A stretch of DNA of 64,000 nt from JAFDXJ01 sp038257845 (GTDB lineage: Bacteria; Bacteroidota; Bacteroidia; Chitinophagales; Chitinophagaceae): contig JBBSQL010000006.1 of NCBI GenBank assembly GCA_038257845.1, positions 43,856-107,855 on the forward strand, read 5' to 3'. The notes beneath the pieces are model-generated. The model was given only the letters and a program-made list of their open reading frames with translations. It did not search any database and was not told where the DNA came from. Positions within the stretch are counted from its first letter, which is position 1. Each line of letters opens with the position of its first letter. The translations under genes and the position numbers were made by a program. This document shows positions 25,923-35,597 of this stretch, one piece after another.

Positions 25923-26720
25923 ATGTATTCCAAAACAAAACTTGCTTTAAAATATTTTCAATATTTGTTACGCGCTTCAAATGGCAAAGGCCATGGCGTG
26001 CATCCGCCGTTTGTGTATGATTTTATCAGGCATGTTTTAAATTCAAAAGAACAACCTGCATATTTTTCAGAAATTGAACAAGTAAGAAAAGCGTTAATGG
26101 TAAATGATGAGATCATTACTATTGAAGATTTTGGTGCAGGCTCCAGGATTTTTTCCGGCCTGCAAAGAAAGATTTCCGGCATCGCGCAGACTTCATTAAA
26201 GCCTGCTAAATACAGCCGTTTATTGCATCATATCATTGCTTATTATAAGCCACAAATATCACTTGAATTGGGTACTTCATTAGGCATCACTACTTCTTAT
26301 TTAGCAAAAGCAAATCCTGCAGGCAAAGTGATTACATTGGAAGGCTCGGGCGCAATAGCTGCCATTGCAAAACATAATTTTAAAAAATTAGCCATCGAAA
26401 ATATTGAGATCGTGCAAGGAAATTTTAGTGATACACTCCAGGGAGTTTTACAGAAAAATTCAGTGATTGATTTTGCATTTATAGACGGGAATCACAGCAA
26501 AAAACCAACCCTGGATTATTTTCATGCGTTGTTGCCACACACAGGCAACGATAGTATTTTGGTATTTGATGATATTCACTGGAGTGAAGAAATGGAAGCC
26601 GCATGGGCTGAAATCCAGGCCAGTCAAGAAGTGCGGCTTAGTATTGACCTGTTTTTTGTGGGGATTGTTTTTTTTAAAAAAGAACTATTAACCAAAACTG
26701 ATTTTATGATTCGATATTAA
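25923..26720 (+). CDS. Class I SAM-dependent methyltransferase
   Basis: A 265-residue Rossmann-fold methyltransferase similar to bacterial O-methyltransferases. The SAM-binding region reads QISLELGTSLGITTSYLAKANPAGKVITLEGS (motif I Gly-rich loop and acidic end of strand 2), followed by NIEIVQGNFSD, DFAFIDGNHSKKPTLDYF and ILVFDDIHWSEEM. The N-terminus has GKGHGVHPPFVYDFI, common in a Bacteroidota group of this family. The substrate is unknown. It follows folA by 37 bases and may be in the same transcript. Confidence 0.82.
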   Translation: MYSKTKLALKYFQYLLRASNGKGHGVHPPFVYDFIRHVLNSKEQPAYFSEIEQVRKALMVNDEIITIEDFGAGSRIFSGLQRKISGIAQTSLKPAKYSRLLHHIIAYYKPQISLELGTSLGITTSYLAKANPAGKVITLEGSGAIAAIAKHNFKKLAIENIEIVQGNFSDTLQGVLQKNSVIDFAFIDGNHSKKPTLDYFHALLPHTGNDSILVFDDIHWSEEMEAAWAEIQASQEVRLSIDLFFVGIVFFKKELLTKTDFMIRY

Positions 26721-26807
26721 AAGGATTAATTTTTTATGTAGAAATGAATTTAAATTTTTGGGTATAAAATATAAAACATAATTTCATCCGCGTCCTAAAA
26801 ACCAGCT

Positions 26808-27926
26808 ATGATAATCGGCATATTGAAAGAACCTGGAAATGAAAACAGGGTTTCCCTTTTACCAGAACAGGCTCATTTGCTCGTAGAGCAAAAGAATGAT
26901 TTAATGATTGAAAATGGTGCGGGCGCCGCGGCATTCGCTTCGGATGCTTTGTATGCAGAAAAAAATATTACTTGCGCAACAAGAGATGAAGTGCTTACTA
27001 AAAGCGAAATCCTTTTGTCCATTCACCCGTTAGCAAAAAATGATATTGAAAAACTGAAAAAAAATTGTGTATTCATCGGCATGTATCAGCCTTTGATGCA
27101 TGTGGATGACATGCAATTTTTAGCAGAAAAAAATATTACCTGTTTCAGCCAGGATATGTTGCCCCGAACTACACGCGCGCAAACAATGGACATTCTCAGC
27201 AGCCAGGCAAATATTGCAGGCTATAAAGCTGTGGTACTTGCAGCAAGTATTTATACAAGATATTTTCCCATGCTTATGACAGCGGCGGGAAGCATTGCCC
27301 CGGCAAAAGTGTTGATACTTGGCGCCGGTGTTGCAGGCTTACAGGCGATCGCAACTGCAAAAAGGTTAGGTGCAGTTGTGGAAGTATTTGATACAAGGCC
27401 TGCAGTTAAAGAAGAAGTAAAAAGCCTCGGTGCAAAATTTGTGGAAGTGGAAGGCGCTGCAGATGCAACGCAAGCTGGTGGTTATGCAGTGGAGCAAACC
27501 GAAGCGTTCAAGCAAAAGCAACAGGAGCGTATTGCTCAGGCTGCTATCAAAGCCGACATCATTATTTCTACTGCACAAATTCCCGGTAAAAAAGCGCCGA
27601 TACTGGTGACAGATGATACGTTGGATAAAATGAAACCGGGTTCTGTAATCATTGATCTTGCGGCAGCAACGGGTGGAAATACATTACAAACAAAAAATGA
27701 TGAAACCATTGTTTATAAAAATATAACGATCGTTGGCAACAGCAATTTGGCGTCCACGCTTCCGGCTGATGCAAGTAAATTGTATGGAAAAAATATTTTC
27801 AATTTTCTTCAACTCATTAATTCAAAAGAAGGGCAGTTAACAATCAATTTTGAAGATGATATTGTGAAAGGTGCCTGCATTACTTTCGAAGGGAAAGTTG
27901 TGAATGAGCGAATGCCAAAACCATAA
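26808..27926 (+). CDS. pntAA: NAD(P) transhydrogenase subunit alpha, part 1
   Basis: The 372-residue NAD(H)-binding domain I of proton-translocating transhydrogenase, related to alanine dehydrogenase. Seen: GILKEPGNENRVSLLPEQ at the N-terminus, SQDMLPRTTRAQTMD, the Rossmann loop VLILGAGVAGLQAIATAKRLGA with the following VEVFDTRP, the mobile-loop region KQQQERIAQAA and VIIDLAAATGGN. This enzyme passes hydride from NADH to NADP+ driven by proton flow. Here the alpha subunit is split into two genes; domain II follows 27 bases on. Confidence 0.95.
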   Translation: MIIGILKEPGNENRVSLLPEQAHLLVEQKNDLMIENGAGAAAFASDALYAEKNITCATRDEVLTKSEILLSIHPLAKNDIEKLKKNCVFIGMYQPLMHVDDMQFLAEKNITCFSQDMLPRTTRAQTMDILSSQANIAGYKAVVLAASIYTRYFPMLMTAAGSIAPAKVLILGAGVAGLQAIATAKRLGAVVEVFDTRPAVKEEVKSLGAKFVEVEGAADATQAGGYAVEQTEAFKQKQQERIAQAAIKADIIISTAQIPGKKAPILVTDDTLDKMKPGSVIIDLAAATGGNTLQTKNDETIVYKNITIVGNSNLASTLPADASKLYGKNIFNFLQLINSKEGQLTINFEDDIVKGACITFEGKVVNERMPKP

Positions 27927-27953
27927 AACTTTTTATCAATAAATTATTTTAGT

Positions 27954-28268
27954 ATGGACAATTTTCTGAACTGGTTCTACATTCACCAGGAATATATTTA
28001 TATCGTTATACTCATGATTTTCCTGGGCATTGAAATTATTGGCCGCGTGCCTTCGGTATTGCATACACCACTGATGAGTGGTGCCAATGCCATTCATGGC
28101 GTAGTAATTATCGGCGCTATAATCGTGATTGGAGAAGCAGATCCCGAAAATTATATCGCGCTGATCTTAGGTTTTATTGCAGTAATTCTCGGCACTTTGA
28201 ACGTGGTAGGAGGTTTCGTCGTAACGGACAGGATGCTGGAAATGTTTCGTAGCAAAAAAAATAAGTAA
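27954..28268 (+). CDS. pntAB: NAD(P) transhydrogenase subunit alpha, part 2
   Basis: A 104-residue membrane protein forming the first part of proton channel domain II. Hydrophobic segments include IYIVILMIFLGIEIIG, ANAIHGVVIIGAIIVIG and YIALILGFIAVILGTLNVVGGFVVTDRML, the last with the conserved VTDRML ending. TPLMSGANAIHG is the family's hallmark. It sits between pntAA and pntB with short gaps (27 and 21 bases), giving the three-gene layout known in many bacteria. Confidence 0.95.
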   Translation: MDNFLNWFYIHQEYIYIVILMIFLGIEIIGRVPSVLHTPLMSGANAIHGVVIIGAIIVIGEADPENYIALILGFIAVILGTLNVVGGFVVTDRMLEMFRSKKNK

Positions 28269-28289
28269 AAGTTTATTTAAAATAAAAAT

Positions 28290-29687
28290 ATGGCGAATTC
28301 TTTACTCACCATTTGTTATCTCATCGGATCGGTAAGTTTTATTATCGGCCTGAAAATGTTGTCCAACCCGGCCACGGCAAGAAAAGGAAATCTGATAGCC
28401 GCCGCGGGTATGACCATTGCAATATTAGCAACACTTATTTTATATAAAGATTCCACCGGCGCAGGTCTTCATAATTATACATGGATTTTCGCAGGACTTA
28501 TTATTGGTAGCATTATTGGAACACTTGCCGCGAAAAAAGTGAAGATGACGGCTATGCCGGAAATGGTGAGTATGTTCAATGGTATGGGCGGTGCATGTGC
28601 GGCTTTGATTTCGATAGTTGAGTTTCAGCACGTGATGGAAAATGGACATACCGGAAACCTGCCCATTATTTTTGCAGGCTTAATTATTGGTTCCGTTTCA
28701 TTTGCCGGAAGTATGATCGCCTGGGGAAAATTAAATGGCAGCATCAAAGATTTTTCTTTCAACGGGCAACATATTTTCAACCTGGTTTTATTTGCATTGA
28801 TTGTAATACTTGCCATCTTTTTAGTGATTAAAATTAATCCTGAAAACTATTTTTTATTTTATGTAGTTTTTGCAGGGGCTATTTTATATGGTGTCATGTT
28901 TGTACTTCCAATAGGTGGAGCAGATATGCCGGTAGTGATTTCTTTACTCAATTCTTTTACAGGAGTTGCCGCCGCCTGCGGTGGTTTTTTATATGATAAT
29001 AAAGTGATGCTCACAGGTGGAATTCTTGTGGGTGCCGCGGGAACTTTACTTACGATTTTGATGTGCAAAGCCATGAACAGATCATTGCTGAATGTCCTGA
29101 TCGGATCCTTTGGAAGTAGCGCTGCGCCTGCACAAGCCAAAAGTGCATCGGGTGGAATTTATAAAGAAATTTCTTTGTATGATGCGGCGATAGCCATGAG
29201 TTATGCACGAAAAGTGATCATCGTTCCGGGCTATGGTTTAGCGGTTGCACAGGCGCAGCACGTTTGCCATGAATTGGAAAAAACATTGGAAGAAAAAGAT
29301 GTGACTGTTTTATATGCCATTCATCCGGTTGCAGGTAGAATGCCCGGTCACATGAATGTTTTGTTGGCAGAAGCAGATGTGGATTACGATAAATTATTGG
29401 AAATGGAGCAAGCCAATAATGAATTTAAAAGTACTGATGTAGTATTGGTTCTTGGCGCAAATGATGTCGTAAATCCTGCCGCGAAAAATGACCCGGCTTC
29501 ACCCATTTATGGGATGCCAGTGCTGGAAGTGGAAGATGCAAAAATGGTCATCGTAAATAAACGCAGTATGAAACCCGGTTATGCCGGTATCGAAAACGAA
29601 TTATTTTATCAACCCAAAACTTCGATGCTTTTTGGCGATGCAAAAGCTGTTTTGCAAAAATTAGTTGCTGAAATAAAAAGCGTTTAA
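28290..29687 (+). CDS. pntB: NAD(P) transhydrogenase subunit beta
   Basis: A 465-residue subunit. The N-terminal about 270 residues are membrane helices of domain II, with FNGMGGACAALIS and VISLLNSFTGVAAA. The C-terminal domain III binds NADP(H): KVIIVPGYGLAVAQAQH (nucleotide loop), YAIHPVAGRMPGHMNVLLAEADV, VLVLGANDVVNPAA, SPIYGMPVLEVEDA and VIVNKRSMKPGYAGIEN. Length is normal. With pntAA and pntAB it completes the enzyme that makes NADPH from NADH and the proton-motive force. Confidence 0.97.
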   Translation: MANSLLTICYLIGSVSFIIGLKMLSNPATARKGNLIAAAGMTIAILATLILYKDSTGAGLHNYTWIFAGLIIGSIIGTLAAKKVKMTAMPEMVSMFNGMGGACAALISIVEFQHVMENGHTGNLPIIFAGLIIGSVSFAGSMIAWGKLNGSIKDFSFNGQHIFNLVLFALIVILAIFLVIKINPENYFLFYVVFAGAILYGVMFVLPIGGADMPVVISLLNSFTGVAAACGGFLYDNKVMLTGGILVGAAGTLLTILMCKAMNRSLLNVLIGSFGSSAAPAQAKSASGGIYKEISLYDAAIAMSYARKVIIVPGYGLAVAQAQHVCHELEKTLEEKDVTVLYAIHPVAGRMPGHMNVLLAEADVDYDKLLEMEQANNEFKSTDVVLVLGANDVVNPAAKNDPASPIYGMPVLEVEDAKMVIVNKRSMKPGYAGIENELFYQPKTSMLFGDAKAVLQKLVAEIKSV

Positions 29688-29818
29688 TTTTTTTAAAAAA
29701 ATACATATCATTTTAAAAAGATCGAACTACGCTTTAATTATATAGAACCTTTAACAGGACATTTAAAACACGCACTGCAATAATCCGTTTCATTTTTTAA
29801 TTAAATGAAAATGCATTT

Positions 29819-30283
29819 ATGCAAAAATTATTTTTGTGTTTTTTATTTGTTTCTTTTTTCTCAATTGCTTATTCACAAGCCCCATATAACCGGGCAATTG
29901 GCGTGAAATTACCCGGCGGTTTTTCTGTTACGTATAAAAAATTTATTGCAGATACAAAGAACCTGGAGTTCCAGGCAACGGGCTGGAATAAAGGCTTCCG
30001 CGTGAGTGGATTGTATGAATTTAATTTTTATGCATTTCCCAAAATCCCAACCCTGTCCTGGTTTGTAGGGCCTGGTGCGCATGTTGGTTTTTGGAAAGAC
30101 CGCTTTAAAGAATCTTATGGAAGCAGGGCTGATATTGGTATTGATGGCATTATTGGTTTGGATTATAAGATCCCGGATCTGCCTTTGAATTTCAGTGTTG
30201 ACTGGCAACCGGCTGTTACATTAATTGGCAATGCATCATTTGCGCCAGCTACCGGCGGCGTAGCTGCGCGATTTACTTTTTAA
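29819..30283 (+). CDS. Small outer-membrane beta-barrel-like protein (paralog 1)
   Basis: A 154-residue exported protein with a signal peptide (MQKLFLCFLFVSFFSIA, ending YSQ). The mature part is a run of short beta strands with alternating aromatic residues and shared landmarks: AIGVKLPGGFSVTYKKFI, FRVSGLYEFNFYA, WFVGPGAHVGFW, IGIDGIIGLDYKI, NFSVDWQPA and a terminal strand ending in Phe. This suggests a small outer-membrane barrel. It is a tandem duplicate of the gene at 30306 (23 bases on). Function not known. Confidence 0.75.
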   Translation: MQKLFLCFLFVSFFSIAYSQAPYNRAIGVKLPGGFSVTYKKFIADTKNLEFQATGWNKGFRVSGLYEFNFYAFPKIPTLSWFVGPGAHVGFWKDRFKESYGSRADIGIDGIIGLDYKIPDLPLNFSVDWQPAVTLIGNASFAPATGGVAARFTF

Positions 30284-30305
30284 AAAATATTTTAACTTTT
30301 TTATT

Positions 30306-30788
30306 ATGTTTAAAAAACTTCTATTATTTTTTGTCAGTGCATTTTTATTTTCTCAAATCAATGCACAAAATACAAGTAGCGAATATCAAACAGCAGTCGG
30401 TTTAAAATTTTATCCCGGGGCAATTTCCGTTAAACATTTTATCAAAAATGACGTGGCATTAGAAGGCCTGGGATATTTTTGGAATGATGGATTCCGCGTA
30501 ACCGGTCTGTACGAATTTCATGGCGATATTAGTGGTGTGAATGGTTTAAAATGGTATGCAGGTCCGGGTGCGCATATCGGCGGATGGAGTAATAATTGGA
30601 AAAAAGATCATCCTGTAAATGATGGTGGAATAGCTATCGGAATTGATGGTGTTTTAGGACTTGATTATAAATTTACCGGTGCGCCTATTAATATCAGTCT
30701 CGACTGGCAGCCTTCATTTAATTTTGTTGGCTATAATTATTTTGAAGGTGGCTGGGGCGGCATTGGTATTCGTTATACAATCAAATAA
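30306..30788 (+). CDS. Small outer-membrane beta-barrel-like protein (paralog 2)
   Basis: A 160-residue exported protein (signal peptide ending INAQ). It shares the plan of its upstream neighbour: AVGLKFYPGAISVKHFI, FWNDGFRVTGLYEFHGD, LKWYAGPGAHIGGW, IGIDGVLGLDYKFTGAP, ISLDWQPSFNF and a closing strand GIGIRYTIK. By eye the two are clearly related along their whole length. They probably form one transcript. The role is not known; proteins of this pattern are common in Bacteroidota surfaces. Confidence 0.78.
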   Translation: MFKKLLLFFVSAFLFSQINAQNTSSEYQTAVGLKFYPGAISVKHFIKNDVALEGLGYFWNDGFRVTGLYEFHGDISGVNGLKWYAGPGAHIGGWSNNWKKDHPVNDGGIAIGIDGVLGLDYKFTGAPINISLDWQPSFNFVGYNYFEGGWGGIGIRYTIK

Positions 30789-30870
30789 TTTTCTGCTGCA
30801 TAATTTCGATTGATTTTCTGCAAATAATACTGCACAATTTCCGGCATCTTTTCATCTCCTTCAGAAATTG

Positions 30871-30878
30871 TACATTTG
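30871..30878 (+). promoter_or_regulatory. Candidate -7 element for the cystathionine synthase gene
   Basis: TACATTTG matches the Bacteroidota -7 box exactly and lies 16 bases before the chosen ATG at 30895. No good -33 TTTG is seen at the right distance, so support is partial. Confidence 0.4.
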
Positions 30879-30894
30879 CCCCAAAACCAACAAT

Positions 30895-32250
30895 ATGTGG
30901 CTGAATAATATTCTTGAAACGATTGGAAATACTCCGCTCATCCGACTTAATAAAATAACAAAAAATCTTCCCTGCACAGTGCTTGCAAAAGTAGATTATT
31001 TTAATCCCGGCAACTCTATCAAAGACCGCATGGCTGTGAAAATGCTGGAAGTAGCAGAACAGGAAGGAAAATTAAAACCCGGTGGTACGATCATAGAATG
31101 TACTTCCGGTAATACGGGTATGGGGCTTGCGCTTGCGGCGATCGTGAAAGGCTATAAATGCATTTTTGCCACAACAGATAAACAAAGCAAAGAAAAAAGT
31201 GACATCTTAAAAGCTGTTGGTGCGGAAGTAATTGTTTGCCCCACGAATGTAGAACCCGAAGATCCGGCAAGTTATTATTCCGTGGCAAAACGTTTAGCAA
31301 AAGAAATTCCAAACAGCTTTCATTTTGACCAGTATAATAATCTCGCAAACAGGCTGGCACATTATGAAACAACCGGCCCCGAAATTTGGGAACAAACGGA
31401 AGGAAAAATTACACACCTTGTTTGCACTGCAGGAACAGGAGGAACCGTTACCGGTACAGCTATGTTTTTAAAAGAAAAAAATCCGGACATACAAATTTGG
31501 GCGATTGATGTGGAAGGTTCATTGCTCACAAAATATTTTCGCACGGGTGAAGTGGATATGAATGAAGTGCATCCCTATATTTCAGAAGGTTTCGGTGAAG
31601 ACTTTGTGCCGGATAATTATGATATGTCGGTGATAGATTATTTTGAACAGGTGAGTGATAAAAATGGCGCGGTGATGGCAAGGCGGCTTGCGAAGGAAGA
31701 AGGTTTATTTTGCGGATACAGTGCAGGCAGTTGCATACAGGGTTTAATGCAATTGAGTGGTTCATTGAAAAAAGACGATGTGGTTGTTTGTATTTTTCAT
31801 GACCATGGAAGCAGGTATGTGGGAAAAATTTATAATGACCAATGGATGATGGAACGTGGTTTCCTGGATGTGAAAACATTTAAGGATATTGTATCTGCAC
31901 GTGGCCAAAAAAAATTGATCACTATTGATTCATCCGAAAATATTTCAGCGGCTGTCGCACTGATGAAAAAATATAGTATCGAAAATATTCCGGTGATGCA
32001 AGACGGCCAATTGGCCGGCAGTATCAGTGAGAGCGGGCTTTTTCAAAAAGTTTTTGAAAACAGTGACCTGCAAAATGAAACTATTAAAAATATATTGGAA
32101 GCGCCATATCCAATTGTTGATTTTACAACACCTGTAGAAAAACTGGGTAAATTAATTACAAAAGAAAATGGCGCGGTGCTCGCTAAAGATGAAACAGGCG
32201 CATTGCATATCGTCACCAAATATGATATTATTCAAAGCATGGGAAATTAA
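30895..32250 (+). CDS. Cystathionine beta-synthase (PLP fold plus CBS pair)
   Basis: A 451-residue enzyme. The ATG at 30895 (MWLNNILETIGNTPLIRLN) is chosen over a TTG at 30868. Residues about 1-320 are the fold-type II PLP domain: FNPGNSIKDRMAV with the PLP Lys, ECTSGNTGMGLA, CTAGTGGTVTGTA and GYSAGSCIQG. The C-terminal about 120 residues form a Bateman pair of CBS motifs (LITIDSSENISAAVALMKK through NIPVMQDGQLAGSISES, and VDFTTPVEKLGKLITK). The CBS tail favours cystathionine beta-synthase over plain cysteine synthase, condensing homocysteine and serine; tail ligand sensing is inferred. The gamma-type PLP enzyme at 36781 could finish reverse transsulfuration. Confidence 0.88.
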   Translation: MWLNNILETIGNTPLIRLNKITKNLPCTVLAKVDYFNPGNSIKDRMAVKMLEVAEQEGKLKPGGTIIECTSGNTGMGLALAAIVKGYKCIFATTDKQSKEKSDILKAVGAEVIVCPTNVEPEDPASYYSVAKRLAKEIPNSFHFDQYNNLANRLAHYETTGPEIWEQTEGKITHLVCTAGTGGTVTGTAMFLKEKNPDIQIWAIDVEGSLLTKYFRTGEVDMNEVHPYISEGFGEDFVPDNYDMSVIDYFEQVSDKNGAVMARRLAKEEGLFCGYSAGSCIQGLMQLSGSLKKDDVVVCIFHDHGSRYVGKIYNDQWMMERGFLDVKTFKDIVSARGQKKLITIDSSENISAAVALMKKYSIENIPVMQDGQLAGSISESGLFQKVFENSDLQNETIKNILEAPYPIVDFTTPVEKLGKLITKENGAVLAKDETGALHIVTKYDIIQSMGN

Positions 32251-32277
32251 ATTGATTTTTCTCAAAACAAACACGGT

Positions 32278-33021
32278 ATGAAGTCATTGATCAGAATACT
32301 TCAACTCATATATTGTGTGTATGCGCTAATCATGTTTTGTTTGATCATGTTTCTTGTGCTGCCTTTTGTTTTGCTGGCTTTATTATTTGGTAAGATCAAA
32401 GGTGGAAATATCATTTATAAAATTTGCACGGCCTGGGCGATGATCTGGTATTTTTTTGTCAGTATCCGCTACAAAGAAATATATGAAGCGCCTTTGAACA
32501 AAAAGCGCCAATACATTTTTATTGCGAACCATATTTCTTATTTAGATATTCCCGCGCTCGTGCGTTCCGTACGGCAACCTGTACGCGCACTGGGAAAAAA
32601 AGAAATGGTGCATTGGCCTGTGTTTGGTTGGATATACAGGTCTGCAGCGGTTTTGGTAGATAGAAGCAGCCCTGAAAAACGTGCGAAAAGTGTGCGTGCT
32701 TTAAAGTCCGCCATTGACCATGGCGTGTCAATTTTTATTTTTCCGGAAGGCACATTTAATGAAACCGGCAAACCACTGAAAGATTTTTTTGACGGCGCTT
32801 TTCGTATTGCTATTGAAACACAAACACCCATCCTGCCAATGATCTTCCCGGATACAATCAGGCGAATGCATTACCGAGGTTTTTTTGAACTTACGCCGGG
32901 TATTTGCAGGACAATTTTTTTAAAAGAAATTCCTGTTGAAGGCTTGCACCTCAAAGACTTGCCCGTTTTAAAAGAACAAGCTTTTCAGCAAATGGAAGCA
33001 GCTCTTTTGAAATACCGTTAA
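32278..33021 (+). CDS. plsC: 1-acyl-glycerol-3-phosphate acyltransferase
   Basis: A 247-residue PlsC-family membrane enzyme that acylates lysophosphatidate to phosphatidate. One long N-terminal hydrophobic region (about residues 10-65) anchors it. Acyltransferase motifs are in order: FIANHISYLDIPAL (the HX4D catalytic pair), the RSSPEKRAKSVR helix, IFIFPEGTFNETGKPL (substrate-binding EGT) and ILPMIFPD. It follows the cystathionine synthase gene by 27 bases and precedes priA by about 40, so all may be co-transcribed. Confidence 0.92.
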   Translation: MKSLIRILQLIYCVYALIMFCLIMFLVLPFVLLALLFGKIKGGNIIYKICTAWAMIWYFFVSIRYKEIYEAPLNKKRQYIFIANHISYLDIPALVRSVRQPVRALGKKEMVHWPVFGWIYRSAAVLVDRSSPEKRAKSVRALKSAIDHGVSIFIFPEGTFNETGKPLKDFFDGAFRIAIETQTPILPMIFPDTIRRMHYRGFFELTPGICRTIFLKEIPVEGLHLKDLPVLKEQAFQQMEAALLKYR

Positions 33022-33065
33022 TTCATTTAATTAAAGCGTATTCCTGTTTATATTCGCGTGTGACG

Positions 33066-35582
33066 ATGCAAATAAAAAATAGCAAAGAAGAAACAAAAAA
33101 TGCAACCGGTTTTGGAGATACGTTGGCTTTCGCACAAGATGCTTTATTCGCTGAAGTGATCATCCCGCTTGCCTTACCGATGAATTATACCTGGAGCATT
33201 CCCATAGAATTTGCAGATGCTGCTATGCCTGGCATGCGTGTAGAAGTGTCTTTAAAAAATAAAAGATACGCGGGTATTATCAAAAATATTTCGCAAAAAG
33301 CGCCCACTAATTTCAAACCAAAACCCATCCTGAATATTTTGGATGAGGAACCATTGGTTTTCCCCGGGCAATTAAAATTTTGGGAATGGATGGCGCATTA
33401 TTATATGTGCAGTGAAGGAGAAGTGATGCAGGCTGCTATCCCGGCGAATTTTAAGTTATCAGGTGAAAGTATTTTGCAATTAAATGAAGCTTATGAAGGA
33501 GATGCAGCCGAATTAAGTAATGATGAATTCATGCTCTTTGAAGCGTTGGAAATAAAAAAGGAAATCCGCATGGGAGAAGTGCAGCAAATTTTAGATAAAG
33601 CACATGTATATCCCGTAGTGAAAAAACTAATTGAAAAAAATGTTTGTTTTATTCGCGAAAACTTAAAAGAAAAATACAAACCCAAAACAGAATTGCATAT
33701 TCGGTTGCACCCGGAATTCCAGGATGAAAAAAAATTGGAAATCTTATTGAATGAATGGGGCAAAGCACCGAAGCAATTAGCGTTGCTGCTTGCATTTTTA
33801 CATTTATCAAGAGATACACCAGAAGTGCAACAGGCAGAATTATTAAAAAAATCAAATGCCAGCGCTGCGCAATTAAAATCATTGATAGATAAAAATATTT
33901 TGGTTTCCATCAAGACAAATGTGGACAGGATTCGACTGCTTCCACCACAAATGAATATTGATTTTACATTGTCTGCCGCACAGGAAAATGCACTCACTGA
34001 AATCAAAAATAATTTTGAAGAAAAAGAAGTTTGTTTATTACAGGGTGTAACGTCAAGCGGTAAAACAGAAATTTATACAAAGCTGATGGAATCTTATATC
34101 CGGCAGGGCAAACAAGTTTTATACATGTTGCCGGAGATCGCATTGACTTCCCAATTGATTCGCAGGTTGCAAAAAAGTTTTGGCGGGCATATAATAGTTT
34201 ACCATTCAAAATTTAATCCGCAGGAAAGAGTGGAAATATGGAACCGTGTCAAAAGTGGCCATGCGCATATTATTGTTGGTGCAAGGTCTGCATTATTTCT
34301 GCCTTTTAAAAATCTTGCAATGGTGATTGTAGATGAAGAACATGATGCTTCCTATAAACAACAGGATCCTGCACCGCGTTATCATGCACGTGATGCAGCA
34401 ATTTATTTAGCATCACAATGCGACGCAAAAGTTTTGTTGGGTAGCGCTACGCCTTCATTGGAAAGTTTATACAATGCTGAAAAAGGGAAGTATGGAAAAG
34501 TGATTTTGACTGAACGTTTTGGCCGGGTAAATATGCCTGCCATTGAAATAATTGATGTAAAAAAAATTATTCAAAAAGAAAAAGGCAAGATCATTATTTC
34601 ACCACAACTCAAAGCAGCAATAGCTGCAGCGATGCTGGAAAAAAAGCAAGTGATTGTTTTTCAAAACAGGCGCGGATACTCACCTTATTTTATTTGTGGT
34701 TCATGTGGATGGATACCGCAATGCACTGATTGCGCGGTTACACTCACGTTCCATAAATCGAAAAACCAGTTGTGTTGCCATTATTGCGGAAAGGTTTATC
34801 CGGTGATTTATACCTGCGCCGCATGTGGCAGCCATACATTTATTAAGAAAAATTTTGGTACAGAAAAAATTGAAGAAATACTGGCGGAAGCTTTTCCCGG
34901 CGTGCATATCGCGCGAATGGATTATGACAGTGTGAAAGGAAAATACGATCACGATAACCTCATCAAATTATTTGAACAAAAGAAGATTGATATTTTAGTA
35001 GGTACACAAATGGTGGTAAAAGGCCTTGATTTTGAAAATGTAAATCTCGTGGGTATTTTGGATGCGGACAGTCTTTTGCACTTTGCAGATTTTAGAGTGA
35101 ATGAACGTGCATTTCAAATGATGCAGCAGGTGAGCGGTCGTGCCGGAAGAAAAGACGGGCAGGGAAAAGTAATGATCCAGGTTAGCAATACACATCATCC
35201 GGTGATTGGATTTTTATTGCAACATGATTATGAAAAATTTTACAGGTTTGAAATTTCTGCAAGAGAACAATTTCATTATCCACCATTTTCAAGGATGATA
35301 AAAATTTCTGTAAAACATAAAATGAATGAAATTGCTTCGGAGGCTGCAAGTCGCATGGCGGTTGGTTTACAGAAAAATTATAAAGCATATATCAGTGGCC
35401 CGGCAGAAGCTATTATTCCACGTATTCGAAACAGGTATATTTGGGAACTTGTATTAAAACTGCCACGCGACCTCGCCCTAATAGAACAGTGTAAAAAAGA
35501 AATTTTTCAACAGGCCGCAATTTTATATTCTTATAAAAGGTATGCTTCAGTAACTATTCAACCGGATGTGGATCCTGTATAA
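33066..35582 (+). CDS. priA: Primosomal protein N' (PriA helicase)
   Basis: An 838-residue replication-restart helicase. ATG at 33066 is chosen; an in-frame GTG two codons upstream is possible. The N-terminal 3'-end-binding domain begins FAEVIIPLALPMNYTWSIP. The helicase core has LLQGVTSSGKTEIYTKL (Walker A), VIVDEEHDASYKQ (DEEH box), VLLGSATPSLES and the C-lobe GTQMVVKGLDFENVNLVGILDAD and QQVSGRAGRKDGQG. A zinc-binding insert with paired cysteines (CGSCGWIPQCTDC; CCHYCGKVY; CAACGSH) lies between. It reloads DnaB at stalled forks. All key residues are intact. Confidence 0.97.
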   Translation: MQIKNSKEETKNATGFGDTLAFAQDALFAEVIIPLALPMNYTWSIPIEFADAAMPGMRVEVSLKNKRYAGIIKNISQKAPTNFKPKPILNILDEEPLVFPGQLKFWEWMAHYYMCSEGEVMQAAIPANFKLSGESILQLNEAYEGDAAELSNDEFMLFEALEIKKEIRMGEVQQILDKAHVYPVVKKLIEKNVCFIRENLKEKYKPKTELHIRLHPEFQDEKKLEILLNEWGKAPKQLALLLAFLHLSRDTPEVQQAELLKKSNASAAQLKSLIDKNILVSIKTNVDRIRLLPPQMNIDFTLSAAQENALTEIKNNFEEKEVCLLQGVTSSGKTEIYTKLMESYIRQGKQVLYMLPEIALTSQLIRRLQKSFGGHIIVYHSKFNPQERVEIWNRVKSGHAHIIVGARSALFLPFKNLAMVIVDEEHDASYKQQDPAPRYHARDAAIYLASQCDAKVLLGSATPSLESLYNAEKGKYGKVILTERFGRVNMPAIEIIDVKKIIQKEKGKIIISPQLKAAIAAAMLEKKQVIVFQNRRGYSPYFICGSCGWIPQCTDCAVTLTFHKSKNQLCCHYCGKVYPVIYTCAACGSHTFIKKNFGTEKIEEILAEAFPGVHIARMDYDSVKGKYDHDNLIKLFEQKKIDILVGTQMVVKGLDFENVNLVGILDADSLLHFADFRVNERAFQMMQQVSGRAGRKDGQGKVMIQVSNTHHPVIGFLLQHDYEKFYRFEISAREQFHYPPFSRMIKISVKHKMNEIASEAASRMAVGLQKNYKAYISGPAEAIIPRIRNRYIWELVLKLPRDLALIEQCKKEIFQQAAILYSYKRYASVTIQPDVDPV

Positions 35583-35597
35583 TTCAAAATATATTGT

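Noticed and set aside
33491..34006. 171-codon minus-strand frame inside priA
   Set aside because: Shadow of a well-conserved helicase gene; rich in Ser/Cys/Phe without any domain.
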